A DNA stretch of 64,000 bases, taken from NCBI GenBank assembly GCA_030544215.1, contig JARZZO010000002.1, positions 60,456,650 through 60,520,649 on the forward strand, given 5' to 3'. Below, piece after piece: positions 21,017 through 32,549 of this stretch. Each line of letters starts with the position of its first letter. Position 1 is the stretch's first letter. Both the position numbers and the translations under genes were made by a program. The notes below the pieces were generated by a model. That model was not told the DNA's origin, did not search any database, and was given only the letters and a program-made list of their open reading frames with translations. Origin of the DNA: Zantedeschia hybrid cultivar. Lineage: Eukaryota; Streptophyta; Magnoliopsida; Alismatales; Araceae.

Positions 21017-24000
21017 ATCTACTCTATCCCTCCCCTCGGGAGGATTCTCTTGTATTTCCACTTGTATCCCAGGATTTTCATCCTGCTTCATCTTCGTTAG
21101 GTTATGATAGTGAGTTTAGTGAAGTTAGGCAGTCTAGTCAGGTTAGTCAGGTTAGGAAGTCTAGGAAGTCTAAGGGTAGGCAAATTCCGGACAGATACCT
21201 CCAGGACTTAGCTGATAAATGTTCTTCTTGTTCTTTAATCCCTCAGTTTTTAGAAAATCCAATTCATATGCCAGAAGATTGCATGGACGATGAGTCAGTC
21301 AATGATGGGTACGGGGTATATGAATTAGTACATGAAAAGGACCCCATTGAGGAAGATGACGAGGACGCGGTTGAGGCATATGCCAGTGGAGTAAAGAGAT
21401 TTGATGAACCCTCAGCTGCCGTAGAAGAGCCCACCAAAGAAATCAATTTAGGGACTGAAGACGAACCTAAGGTTGTCCTCGTCAGTAAAAGTCTTTCTAC
21501 AGAGGATGAGAAAGCAATGGTACGAGTGCTAAAGGACTATAAGGACACTTTCGCCTGGAGTTATGAAGATATGCCAGGGTTAGACTCATCTTTGGTTGAA
21601 CACAGATTGACATTAAAGGAAGGAGCTAGCCCGGTCAAACAAAAATTAAGGCGATTCCACCCACAAATGGCTTTAAAGATGAAGGAAGAAGTCGACAAGT
21701 TGCATAAAGCCAAATTTATTAGAGTTGTCCTTTATCCACAATGGGTGGCCAATATAGTCCCGGTTTTGAAGAAGGATGGGAAGGTCAGAATTTGCATTGA
21801 CTTCCGCGATCTGAACCGGGCGTGTCCTAAAGACGATTTTCCATTGCCTCATATTGATGTACTCATCGATAATACCGCTGGCTATGAGACATTATCATTT
21901 ATGGACGGATTTTCAGGATATAATCAGATTAAGCTGGCAGAAGAGGATCAAGAAAAAACATCATTCACTACACCTTGGGGAACATATTGTTATGTCGTCA
22001 TGCCATTTGGATTAAAGAATGCTGGAGCCACTTATCAGAGGGCCATGATGGCAATATTTCATGACATGATGCACATAGATCTGGAAGTGTATGTGGATGA
22101 CTTATTGGTTAAATCGAAAACAAAGGCTGAGCACGCCAAAGTTTTGGCAAGGGTATTAGAGAGATCGAGAGAATATCAGTTAAAGATGAACCCCAAGAAA
22201 TGTGTATTCGCGGTGTCTTCAGGAAAATTGCTTGGATTCATTGTCAGTAAACGGGGAATTGAGATTGATCCTAACAAGGCGAAGGCTATTAGAGAAATGC
22301 CACCTCCTAAAAACTTGAAAGAGCTGAGAGGATTAATCGGGAGGTTGCAATTTATTCGCCGTTTTGTCTCCCAGCACTCACAAAGGTGTAAGCCGTTTTA
22401 CGAGCTTACCAAGCCGGGAGTCAAATTTGATTGGGACGATAAGTGTCAGGAGGCATTCGATGGATTAAAGAACTATTTAGCAAGTCCTCCTGTTTTGAGA
22501 CCACCATCTCCAGGCAAACCATTGATACTTTACATTTCAGTCCTGGATGATGCTGTGGGGGCTGTCCTAGCACAAGAAGATGAAGAAGGAAAAGAGAGGG
22601 CAGCCTATTATCTCTCTAAACTTCTCAACCCCGCTGAACAGAGATATACGGCGATGGAGAAAACATGTGCAGCATTGGTCTGGGTTGTTCAGAAATTGAA
22701 GCATTATTTTATGGCCCATGAAGTCCATCTCATCGCTAGGATGAATCCGATCAAATTCCTTCTGGAGAAATCTGTTCTTACTGATAGGTTAGCGCGATGG
22801 CAAAGCTTTCTATCTCAATTCGACATCATCTATATTCAACAGAAAGCGATCAAGGGCTATGCCATAGTAGAACATCTCGCTCATCATCCCCTTCCTAGAT
22901 TTGACCCAGTGCGATCAGAGTTTCCGGATGAGGAACTGATGTCCGTAAATCAAATCAGAGATGATATGTGGACTCTGCATTTTGACGGAGCTCTGAATTC
23001 TCATGGAAAAGGGATCGGTATTGTTCTGTTATCACCTGAAGGTATCACCATTCCACAAGCCTTTCAGCTTGATTTCCCAGTCACAAACAATATAGCTGAA
23101 TACGAGGCACTTCTTGCTGGCCTCGAGGCTGCTCATTTCCACGGTGCTACCAAACTTAGGATCGTAGGTGATAGCCAATTAATTCTTCGCCAAGTGCTGA
23201 CCAAGTATCGAACTCTCGATCCCAAGCTCAAGCCTTATCAGGAGCTTACTTCTGCTTATTCAAAGCTTTTCACGAAATTGATCTTTGTCCATGTCCCTAG
23301 GAATCAGAACATCTTAGCTGACGCTCTAGCTTCACTTGCATCTTCTCTTGATTTTCCAATCAGCAAACAATCCGAATCAATCATAGTTCATAGTCGTCTT
23401 TCACCTGCCGTGAAAGACCCTTCATTTCTTAGAACTAAGGAGAAGTTGCTGAAGAAAGTCAGAGACGGAAATATCATTGAGAAAAGAGAAATCATGTTGA
23501 TAGAGCTGTTAGAAGAGATGGATGATGAACAGAAGCCATGGTATTATGAAATTGCCAAATATTGTGAAGATCAATCGTATCCTGAGGAAGCTACAACTGA
23601 AGAGAAGAGAGCTATCAGGAGAGTTGCTCAAAGATACACCCTAGTTGGAGGAGCATTATACAAGAGAGGTTTTGATGGAGTTCTTCTGAGATGTCTAGAC
23701 GAAGATGAGCTTTGGAAGGTTATGGAAGGAGCTCATAGTGGAGTTTGTGGTGGCCATGTCAATGGACAGATGCTAGCAAGGAAGATCCTTAGACAAGGAT
23801 TTTATTGGCCAACCATGGAAGAAGACTGTGTAGGATATGTCCGTAGGTGTGCTAAGTGTCAACTTCACGCCGACAAAATTCATTCTCCTGCATCTTCACT
23901 CCATCCTGTTTCTTCCCCATGGCCTTTCTCCATGTGGGCTTTCGACATTATTGGACCTCTTGGTAATCCAGATTCCGGCATCAAGCAAAAATCTTTCATT

Positions 24001-24798
24001 CTCACGGCAACGGAATACTTCACCAAGTGGGCAGAAGCTGAAGCGTACGTGGAGATCAAAGCATCAACCGTCTGCAAATTCATCATGAAGAACATCATCA
24101 CTCGATTTGGAATTCCAAGCACCATCGTCACCGACAACGGACCGCAGTTCGTGTCACAGGAATTGAAGGACCTCTGTAACATGTATAAAATTGCATTGCA
24201 TCATTCATCTCCTTATTATCCGCAAGGCAATGGCCAAGCAGAGGCAACAAATAAGACTTTGATAAAAATCATTAAAAAGACGTGCAAATCTAATAAATTT
24301 GCAGATTGGCCAGAAAAATTGGTTGAGGCTCTATGGGCCTACCGAACTTCAATCCGCACGCCTACTGGGCAAACTCCTTATTCCTTAACATTTGGAATGG
24401 AGGCGGTAGTTCCATATGAGATCCTCATACCGTCATTAAGAGTACAATTGAATAAGGAATTTTCCATTGATGAACATCGTTCAGCACTCCTTGCTCAATT
24501 GGAACTTTTAGACGAGAAAAGATGGTCAGCTGCTAATCATGCAAAAGTTTATCAAAATAGACTAGCACGTTTTTATCAAAAGAAAGTCATTGAACGTAAG
24601 TTCAAAGTCGGTGAAATGGTCGTCAAAAGAATTTTTATAAAACCTGGTGGTCCGCGTTCTAAGCTCCAACCTAACTGGGAAGGACCTTATGTTGTATCAC
24701 ACGCTTTTCCTGGTAATGCTTATCGTCTTGTTAATGCAGAAGGAGAAGAGCTAAAACATCCATGGAATGGTTTACATCTTAAGAAATACTACCCTTAG
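20890..24798 (+). CDS. Element D RT - RNase H - archaeal RNase H - integrase
   Basis: Frame open from 20890 to 24798. Entry is probably by -1 frameshift, since the first in-frame start-like codon is TTG at 20920 (1292 residues from there). Domains by residue from 20920: RT about 240-430 (KVRICIDFRDLNRACPKDDF, MPFGLKNAGATYQ, catalytic YVDD at about 390); classical RNase H about 530-650, with its first and later catalytic aspartates replaced; archaeal-type RNase H about 683-810 with all acidic residues in place (HFDGALN, AEYEAL, GDSQL, ADALAS); integrase with an H-H-C-C finger (HSGVCGGH, CAKC; about 938-975), D at about 1007 (FDIIGPL), D at about 1070 (TDNGPQF), E at about 1105 (GQAEATN). Two RNase H domains define the Tat lineage. 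All catalytic centres needed for mobility look intact. Confidence 0.93.
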   Translation, partial: FFHCPKKNANLATNSSQILIEETSYLSDCTPPRGSFGQDSLLDLLYPSPREDSLVFPLVSQDFHPASSSLGYDSEFSEVRQSSQVSQVRKSRKSKGRQIPDRYLQDLADKCSSCSLIPQFLENPIHMPEDCMDDESVNDGYGVYELVHEKDPIEEDDEDAVEAYASGVKRFDEPSAAVEEPTKEINLGTEDEPKVVLVSKSLSTEDEKAMVRVLKDYKDTFAWSYEDMPGLDSSLVEHRLTLKEGASPVKQKLRRFHPQMALKMKEEVDKLHKAKFIRVVLYPQWVANIVPVLKKDGKVRICIDFRDLNRACPKDDFPLPHIDVLIDNTAGYETLSFMDGFSGYNQIKLAEEDQEKTSFTTPWGTYCYVVMPFGLKNAGATYQRAMMAIFHDMMHIDLEVYVDDLLVKSKTKAEHAKVLARVLERSREYQLKMNPKKCVFAVSSGKLLGFIVSKRGIEIDPNKAKAIREMPPPKNLKELRGLIGRLQFIRRFVSQHSQRCKPFYELTKPGVKFDWDDKCQEAFDGLKNYLASPPVLRPPSPGKPLILYISVLDDAVGAVLAQEDEEGKERAAYYLSKLLNPAEQRYTAMEKTCAALVWVVQKLKHYFMAHEVHLIARMNPIKFLLEKSVLTDRLARWQSFLSQFDIIYIQQKAIKGYAIVEHLAHHPLPRFDPVRSEFPDEELMSVNQIRDDMWTLHFDGALNSHGKGIGIVLLSPEGITIPQAFQLDFPVTNNIAEYEALLAGLEAAHFHGATKLRIVGDSQLILRQVLTKYRTLDPKLKPYQELTSAYSKLFTKLIFVHVPRNQNILADALASLASSLDFPISKQSESIIVHSRLSPAVKDPSFLRTKEKLLKKVRDGNIIEKREIMLIELLEEMDDEQKPWYYEIAKYCEDQSYPEEATTEEKRAIRRVAQRYTLVGGALYKRGFDGVLLRCLDEDELWKVMEGAHSGVCGGHVNGQMLARKILRQGFYWPTMEEDCVGYVRRCAKCQLHADKIHSPASSLHPVSSPWPFSMWAFDIIGPLGNPDSGIKQKSFILTATEYFTKWAEAEAYVEIKASTVCKFIMKNIITRFGIPSTIVTDNGPQFVSQELKDLCNMYKIALHHSSPYYPQGNGQAEATNKTLIKIIKKTCKSNKFADWPEKLVEALWAYRTSIRTPTGQTPYSLTFGMEAVVPYEILIPSLRVQLNKEFSIDEHRSALLAQLELLDEKRWSAANHAKVYQNRLARFYQKKVIERKFKVGEMVVKRIFIKPGGPRSKLQPNWEGPYVVSHAFPGNAYRLVNAEGEELKHPWNGLHLKKYYP
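20904..20912 (+). promoter_or_regulatory. A9 run, candidate -1 frameshift site
   Basis: Nine adenines lie in the overlap of the protease frame (to 21016) and the pol frame (open from 20890). Read in the protease frame, A AAA AAA falls at 20905-20911, the X XXY YYZ form of a -1 slippery heptamer, which would move ribosomes into the pol frame. No downstream pseudoknot was verified. Confidence 0.6.
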
Positions 24799-27058
24799 GT
24801 TAAAGAGTCGATCAGTATGGTACAAAGACCAGTGGAATCAGAAAATTTATAAACTCAAATTTCCCTATCAGTCTGAATAACTTAAATTTAAGCCCATTAC
24901 TGCACACACTGACACGTTTGATTCGTGAGTAACAAGAGATGCCAAGTCCTAAAGAATATCGAAAGCTTGACCACAAGTGTAAAGTACAAATCATTCCTTT
25001 TGAAAAAATTCTGTTTTAAACTCGGCCCATGATGTCGGAACGAGGCTTAGAATAGACTACCGAGAATACCCGCCATCTTAGTAGGAGGCCGTCATAAAAA
25101 AAAAGGGGGAGATCCGTCCCGAAGAAAAAGAGTAGAAAAGCAAAAAGGCAAAAAGCCAAATGTCAAATCAAAAGGCTGTTACATTACAAACGTTACATCA
25201 AAGCCATGAAATGAAACAAAAGGGAACGTAAGGTCGATAAATACCCCGGAAAGAAATGACCGAACCCCAACGGATATTAGGGTAGGAAAGGAACATCTTT
25301 TTAAGTCTCCGGAACCTTCTCATGGGATTTCTAAACTCATTCATCTTTTCTTTCTAAAGAGATGTACTCCAAACTTAAGGAATGGCTTAGATTGACTAAG
25401 GGTCAAATCATCAAATGGGATCACGAATGGAAACACAAGTTCAAACACGATGGGTTTAAGTTAAGCTGTTAAAGAATAATTTGGAAATTAAGTTAATAAA
25501 TGAATATGATCTTTTGATCCAAGTACCATGCTGATCTTTTAGTCAAAATCCCAAAAGAAATGCATATGTTTCAAAATCCAAAAGAAATGCATATGTTTCA
25601 AAATCCAAAAATATATGTTTCAAAATCCAAAAAAAGTACATATGTCAAAAATCAAAAAAAAAATACATATGTCAAAAATAAAAAAAAATACATATGTCAA
25701 AAGCCAAAAAATATACATATGTTTCAAAATTCAAAAAAAAAAGAGGTATATATTTCAAAACCCCAAACAAAAAAAATGAATATTTCAAAACAACAAAAAA
25801 AAATTTTAATTAGCATATGCTTGTTGCATTTGGTATGTCTCATTCCTTTTATTTTCAGCGAGCATCTGTCTGCTTGTATGTTGCATTTTACTTAAGTTTG
25901 ATTATTCTCATTACCTTTGTTAATAAAGGCTACGCCCCTTGACCATTTATTGAAGGAAAAGATTAATTGACCACTTATTTGGCCAGGCAAGGGGCTAAGC
26001 CTGAATAGATGTGTAACATGTTTGTTCAAGTCATATACAGGACACAAGGCATTGGTAAAGTTGGAATTCGAATAGAGAACAAGCAGAAACATGTTTCTAA
26101 AATTCAAGAAACCCTGAGTAAAGCTGAGGAAATATCAAGAAGATCCCAATGAGGGAGTCAAGAAGTCCTGACCGTGGCTAAAAAGACGGTTATTTCTACC
26201 CTTGTATTATTCCATGTAATTATTTTGCATTCGCATTATTATATGTTAAGTATTTATTAGAGTATATCAAGGACCTTGAGGTTTTGATGAAACTGGAATT
26301 TGAGTTCCCCTACAACAAAAACAGTGATAATTCCAGAGGATTCTTAATCGCACGGATAGGCCGTTTGATTGTTAATTAGTGAGGACGATGGTTCCACTTT
26401 TGTGAAACGGTGCGTGGATAAACGAGCTTCGGCTTAGCACTGGATTACGAGAATTGGTATCTTGACTCATTAATGACAATTTAACAATATTATCCTTGAT
26501 TAATTTATATTTTATTTGACTTTATATTTTTCTTTTAGCCCAGCATGCATCATGTAGGACTTTGAAATCATTGTGATAAGAATTAATTATTGATTAAGTT
26601 TCAGACCATTAATCAAATAACTCAAAACATGATATGAAATATTCCATTCTGAATTGAGTATCTTGATTATCTTTGAGGTTCGCTTGAAGATATCATTGGA
26701 ATTCTATCCTTGATTGGATTCTTTATCCAATATTCTTGTTTTTCTTTTAAAGATCCATCATGGCTGTAGCACGTCCACATTGGCTGGCAAACGCTCCCCA
26801 TGATGAAACCTACAGTGTCTACGACCTGGGGTACTTCCCACTCCGAGGAGGTTGATCGACCTTATTTTATTTCCTTGTCTACCTCATCCAGACAGGATTG
26901 ATTCCATTGATTTCGTTGAGCTATCTTCATTGATGATTTCGAGAAAAATTCCAATCATGTGATGTTAAGAGCGTGTCTCATCACACCTTGGCATCACCTT
27001 TTCAGTACATTCCATTTTATTTCACTCCCTTGCAAAGACGATGCCAAGGTGAGGCAGC
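24799..27058 (+). other. 3' untranslated region of element D
   Basis: No coding sequence. From 25300 on it is the sequence duplicated at 12041-13799. It includes the CATATG/poly-A array (25549-25809). The purine-rich GCCAAGGTGAGGCAGC just before 27059 is the probable polypurine tract. Confidence 0.85.
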
Positions 27059-28509
27059 TGTGGACACGCTAATTTTGACGTCATTTTGAGTAAATTTCAT
27101 ATAATATAATAATGCCTCATAATGGTTTGATATTTAATCATTGATTAATTTTTATTGATATTTTTAAGTGTCGGGTTTAACAGACATGTTTAAGTTAATC
27201 AATTAAATTGATTTTAGCTCAAATTTCAGTTAAAATATGCAGAAATTCTAAAACGTGTCAACCTGTGTGGACACGATTCAGAATTCTAAAACGTGTCAAC
27301 CTGTGTGGACGCGATTCAGAATTCTTTCTAAAACGCGTCAACCTGTGTGGACGCGATTCAGAATTCTAAAACGTGTCAACCTGTGTGGACGCGATTTAGA
27401 GTTTATTCCTGTTTTAACGTTTAAATTTGAATTTTAATTAATTGATTTATTAGCTAAAGGGCGTCTGGTAAGGTCGACGCGTTTTAGGTTTCCTAAGCTG
27501 TTTTAAATTCTCTTCCGGATGTTTATCCTTATCTTAATTAGTGTAAAAGACGTCTACACAAGTGGACGCGTTTTAGCTAATAAAGATAAAGATAAGTTTT
27601 TCCGGATATTTATCCTTATCTTAATTAAATCTGAAAGGCGTCAATCATGGTGGACGCGTTTTAGATAATTACAGATAAAGATGAATTAATCAGTAATTAT
27701 CTGTCGGTTAAAGATGGATAAATCCTAGATTTTTCTATGTTAATCGCGAACGCAGAAAATGCCTATAAATACCTTACATCTCAAGAGTGGAAAAAAAAAA
27801 AGAAGAAAAGAGAGAGAGCCATAGCATTATAGCGATTTGAAGATCGAAGCAACAACGTCGGAACGCCGGAGCACTGCCATTTCCAGAAGTCGGCATCCTT
27901 CTTCAAGATCTTCATCCCTTCAAAGCTTCTCCAACTGGACTGGGCATAAGTGTTTCATTTTGAATATCATTTTTACATCATTCATTAGTTTCATACCACA
28001 TATTCACTTTATGCGACACACACCACGTCATCTATCTTCCAAAACCCATTTGTTTTAAAGGGGTTTCAAAGCCATTAAACAAGTGAGTTGCTGTTTAAAC
28101 ATGTTCATAATCATGGTTAACTTTGATATTACTTCTATTTGAATTCTCATCATTGTTTCATTCTTTATTTTCCTTTTTTCTGTCTCTGCTGCACTCAACA
28201 ATAACAACAAGAGATCAAAAGAGGGAAATCAAGCACAAAGCCAGGAGGACTTCTGGACGATCCTCAACCTCAACAGCAAGAACAAAAAGAACAAAGAAAG
28301 GGCTCTCTTTCTTCAGCCGGCTGAAGGAGGGGAACCAAGGACTCATTCTTCCGCGTTCAAACAGGTAAGCGATCAAACTTCTTTTGAAACTTTTTAGTTA
28401 AAAAGTTTCTGGCGATCACTGCACTTTAGTTGCTGTTTTAATAGGTTATTTTGCACCTAAACAACATAGTTTTTTTACATTAATCACACGAGCATTTTCA
28501 GCACCTACA
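27059..28509 (+). repeat. 3' LTR of element D (1451 bp)
   Basis: Colinear with 13800-15250 at an offset of 13259 bp and without indels. Ends CACCTACA at 28509, followed by TTTAT (28510-28514), the right target-site copy. Confidence 0.95.
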
Positions 28510-28850
28510 TTTATTTGATTTTTTATTTGAAATGAGTCTATGAAAAGGTGCGCGACTCAAGAGTTATTTTTGAAAAGAAGTTTGTTAACCTTGATGTGTG
28601 TGCCACGAAGCATAATTTTTATCAAAAATTTGACTTGATTATTTGAGCTATTAAACAGCCTTTTTTATCTTTTGTGCCTAGGACAGGTGCACAAACTCAA
28701 CTTAAGTTTGAAGCTTTGTGTTTATTTAAAAGAGAGAATGACTATCTTAAACCAATTTTGAGTGGGTTATGAATTAATTTTAGTCATTTGAACTTGTTTG
28801 AGTCACAAATGGGGTTATTAGTCCATGCAAGGCATCTTTTGACAGTTTTA
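28510..28850 (-). repeat. 3' LTR of element B, right part
   Basis: Continues the B LTR after D and aligns with 46142-46480. Homology stops near 28850, inside a short duplicated phrase (GGTTATTAGTC...). The other LTR goes on for another 2.9 kb, to 49364, so this copy has lost or never kept most of its U3 end. Confidence 0.85.
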
Positions 28851-29130
28851 GGTTATTAGTCTATGTATCTTTTGATTTTTCTCTCATTTTTTTTTATCTC
28901 TCTCTCGTCTTATGGTAAATGAAGTAGAGTGAAGTATACATCTATGGTAGCTGCAAAGCCGAAAGGAAAAGATTTCTAATAAAAATGACTTAACAATGTC
29001 TATTAGCTTCCATAATTGGCAATGTTGTGGGGATTATTGAAGTTTAAAATAGAAGGACAGAGTGAGAGGGGCAAAAGATACCTCAATCACTTGTTTATTG
29101 AGAATGGTACAAACCATAAGGGCTTGAGCC
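28851..29130. other. Start of B 3' untranslated region
   Basis: No gene. A pyrimidine-rich stretch at about 28878-28915 is purine-rich on the minus strand and could be the polypurine tract of element B, but it does not abut a clear LTR end. Confidence 0.4.
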
Positions 29131-30394
29131 TTTATTAGGATGGCAGAGGTCGTAAGGACCTTATCTACTATGCAGGGTGGCAATAGATCATAAGGATCTT
29201 AGCCATACTTTTAATCAATATCATTGACTAAATCAAGAGATATTAGCCAAGCCAAGTTTAGGCATCACTAATTAGGCCAAGAGGCTCGTAACTAATGCAT
29301 ATTTGAGAACAATGGTTAGACTAAAAAGACCATAGCCAAGGCATATATGGGTAACGATGTCTAGGCTAGGAGGTCCATAGCCAAGGCAAATAAAGGTAAC
29401 AATGGCTAGACCGAGAGGACCATAGCCAAGGCAAATGAGGGTAACAATGGCTAGGCTGAGAAGACCATAGCTAGGCAAATTTAGGTAGCAATAGCTAGGC
29501 CAAGAGGACCATAGCCAAGGCAAATGAGGATAACAATGGCTAAATCGAGAGGACCATAGCCAAAGCAAATATGGGTAACAATGGCTAGGCTGAGAGGACT
29601 ATAGCCAAGGCGAATTTGGGTAACAATAGCTAGGCCGAGAGGACCATAGCCAAGGCAAATGAGGATAACAATAGCTAGGCCAAGAGAACCATAGCCAAGG
29701 CAAATGACGGTAACAATGGCTAGGCAAATAGGACCATAGCCAAGGCAAATATGGGTAACAATGGCTAGGCCGGGAGAACCATAGCCAAGGCAAATGAAGG
29801 TAACAATAACTGGGCTGATAGGACCATAGCCAAGGCAAATATGAATAACAATGGCTAGGTCGGGAAAACTATAGCCAAAGCAAATAAGGGTAACAATGGC
29901 TAGACCGAAAGGACCAAAGCCAAGACAAATGAGGGTAACAATGGCTGGACCGATAGGACTATAGCCAAGGCAAATATGGGTAACAATGGCTAGGTCGAGA
30001 GAACTATAGCAAAGGCAAATGTGGGTAATAATGGCTAGGCTGAGAGGACCATAGCCAAGGTAAATATGGGTAACAATGGCTAGGCTGAGAGGACCATAGC
30101 CAAGGCAAATATGGGTAACAATGGCTAAGCCAGGAGGACCATAGCCAAGGCAAATGAGGGTAACAATGACTAGGCCGATAAGACCATAGCCAAGGCAAAT
30201 ATGAGTAACAATGGCTAAGCCAGGAGGACCATAGCCAAGGCAAATGAGGGTAACAATGGCTGGGCCGATAGGACCATAGCCAAGGCAAATATGGATAACA
30301 ATAGTTAGGCCGGGAGAACCATAGCCAAGGCAAATAAGGGTAACAATGGCTAGACCGAAAGGACCATAGCCAAGTTAAATGAAGGTAATTTATT
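29131..30394 (-). repeat. 45-bp tandem array in B 3' UTR
   Basis: About 25 imperfect units of 45 bp from about 29260, preceded by a few degenerate ones. Each unit contains GGACCATAGCCAAGGCAAAT followed by a GGGTAACAATGGCTAGGC phrase. As 45 is a multiple of three, the minus strand stays open in long stretches (29272-29568, 29599-29838, 30004-30426) and reads a 15-residue period around LPWLWSSRPSHCYPH; this is a side effect, not a gene. The array continues for a unit at 32550 beyond copia E. It sits between the pol end (34820) and the 3' LTR of B. Confidence 0.9.
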
Positions 30395-32549
30395 CCTTTA
30401 AAGAAAAGGTTCCTTAAAGGATACATAAGTGAATTGCATCATTAAGCGCTTAAGAAGTGTTAAGGATGCATTCACGTATATGGAGAGGATGATTTGAAAC
30501 TATGAGGTCACACTGACTCAAATTTCAAGTCAAATAATGGATTCAACTTTCCAGTAGAAAGGAATGGATTGGAATGGTTCCAATCCAAAACTCGATATTA
30601 AGGTGACGACATAAACAAATGATACTATTATTAGAACAGTATGGATGAAAAAGGTTCATCCATGAACTAGATGTAGTTCTAAAAGGTCTCTGATACCATC
30701 CTATCGTTGTAGGACAACAGTGGGAGCAATGAATTGTGTGATCGAGCAATGGTCTCTTCAGAAGTTACAGAACATTCTGAGGCTCTTTCACAGGTTCAGA
30801 GACAAAGGATTAAGAGGAAATAACGAAATGAAAATATTCCATCTGTAGATAATTTAGCAGATCCTTGACCAAGTCTTAGTCACAGACTTTATGTGAGCAT
30901 CACCTAGATTTGATGGAGATCAAATGCGAAAGTGATTGGCTTGAGTCCAAGTGGGAGATTGATGGATATAGGTGTCCTCTAAGCCAATCATAAGGCACAT
31001 ATTTCAATCTGGTTCACTAATCAATGGCATTAAATTCATTATGTAGATTGGCATATTTGTAATTGCGCATAATGAAGTCCATGAATATGTGCAATAGTCA
31101 TCAGATTATGATGAGATCATATTAATGAGACTGATGACTTATAAACACATATTCTCAATTGTTCCTAGTCGTAGGATGTTTGAGAAGGACATCAAACATC
31201 CGGTTAGACTAGTATAGCTTATTCCAGCTCATTTGATGAGGGTGACTGATCTCGTTAGTTACTAGTGTGGAGACACAATGGTAAACCTGTAGGTGCTCAT
31301 TGGGGAATGAGTTCACTGAACTGATCCGACATGAATCGCCGAATGGTAATTTACCTGACTGTCAATCGGCTTGATTCATCGTCACAGTGGCGTGGTTGAT
31401 CATTGGACTTGAGACACCAAAGACACCTTGTTGGTGGACTTCTGGACTTTGACCTTGACCTACGAATCCCTATCTACGGGATCTCTAATAGTCAAGGATC
31501 GGATCCAGCGGAAGACCTTCGAAGGTGATTGTATGTTCAATATAGGATCGTTCACTCTCAGGTAACTGGAGAGAGAATGCTCTAGAAAAGATCCGCAGGA
31601 GTCTCTGTCCAGAGCAGAAACAATATCAGAAAAGGAGGTTTTCGGATATTGTATAGCGGAGTCTGATTCAAGTGAGTTGACAATCTAGGGTTTGACAGTT
31701 GACCATACCCTAGGTTAACTCGAGAGCATTGTGCGAACGAAGGATTATAGCTACGTGGTCACTGTGGACGGACAGGTTCCATGAGTGGGTTGCTGAACCC
31801 CATTACCTTCTGGGATCATACGGTGTTGCTTGGCACCCAACTTGATCGGAAGTCCAACCGAATTTACATGCGATGATAATTCGGTTGAGTAATTAGTTAA
31901 TATCTAGATATTAATTAATTACAATAAGTCAATAACTAGTTATTGGACTTAACGGGCTGAAAACTGGACTGGTAAATGGGCCTAGAGGGTCACACGCAAT
32001 AAGATTCTCAGTCGGTGGTACATAAGTGGGATTTATATTAACTCGGGGACTTTTGTGAAAAGGCACGCCGACTTAATATATATACGCGCTGTTGAGAAAC
32101 CCTGGGCCAAGCTCCAGGATTTCCCCTTGTTGGCCGTCATCCCTATTTTTTCTCTCCTCCTCTGGGCGCCCCGTTCGAGGCGCTGAGATTGTCACCGTCT
32201 CCGCCGCACGTGATTCCCGAAAGTCGGGAATTCCCGTCGGCGGGAATTCGGCAATCGTTGCGGCGATGGATCTTCAGCGAGCGAGCTGATACGGACGAGG
32301 GATCGAGGACGAACCACCACGGAGGATCGCGTGGATACCGCTGGAGGCCGGACGCTTGTGCGGCTCGCGGCATCGCCTCGACGGAACCGAGACAGAAGCG
32401 GATTCGAATCCGCGCACGGTAATCGGATTACTTCTCGTAGTTTACGGTTTTAGTTTTTCGTTCCTAATCGGATCAGCGGGCATCGGGCGGGATAAATTTT
32501 TTGTTCGTCGTTTTCACTGCGTTCTTCGCGTCCCGCCCGGATCCCAACA
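30395..32549 (+). mobile_element. 5'-truncated copia element E with 3' LTR
   Basis: Sequence at 30395-30948 is the decayed 3' end of a copia internal region (near 30850 the plus strand still reads DNLADP, the RNase H tail motif). It is followed by the polypurine tract AAGTGGGAGAT (30949-30959) and one LTR. There is no left LTR: unit sequence of the 45-bp array borders the internal fragment directly. Plus-strand orientation, opposite to its host B. Confidence 0.85.
30960..32549 (+). repeat. 3' LTR of copia E (1590 bp)
   Basis: Begins TGATGGATATAGG and ends GGATCCCAACA. The ends and part of the U3 (the ATGATGAGATCAT region near 31105) resemble the reverse complement of the copia A LTR, so E and A are relatives. 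A TATATATA stretch lies at about 32076-32083. The last 400 bp are CpG-rich and contain two perfect hairpins (32214-32230 and 32228-32249). Confidence 0.88.

Larger units (their letters stand above)
11967..28509 (+). mobile_element. Young Tat gypsy element D, partly tandem
   Basis: Bounded by TTTAT at 11962-11966 and 28510-28514; the other B LTR shows the empty site at 46142-46146. Order: 79-bp LTR stub, 1.75-kb copy of the 3' internal region, full LTR (13800-15250), complete internal region with gag-pro-pol, full LTR (27059-28509). The repeated 3.2-kb segment at each end is colinear with a constant offset of 13259 bp and differs at only a handful of bases by eye. A five-base duplication around the whole composite argues for one insertion site. 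Confidence 0.93.

Noticed and set aside
29131..30394. CRISPR-like regular repeats
   Set aside because: Units are directly tandem with no unique spacers, and the DNA is plant nuclear.
29272..30426. Long minus-strand frames with a 15-residue Trp/Tyr/Cys-rich repeat (79-140 residues)
   Set aside because: The frames exist because the tandem unit is 45 bp, a multiple of three. No start context, no non-repeat domain, and the location is the 3' UTR of element B.
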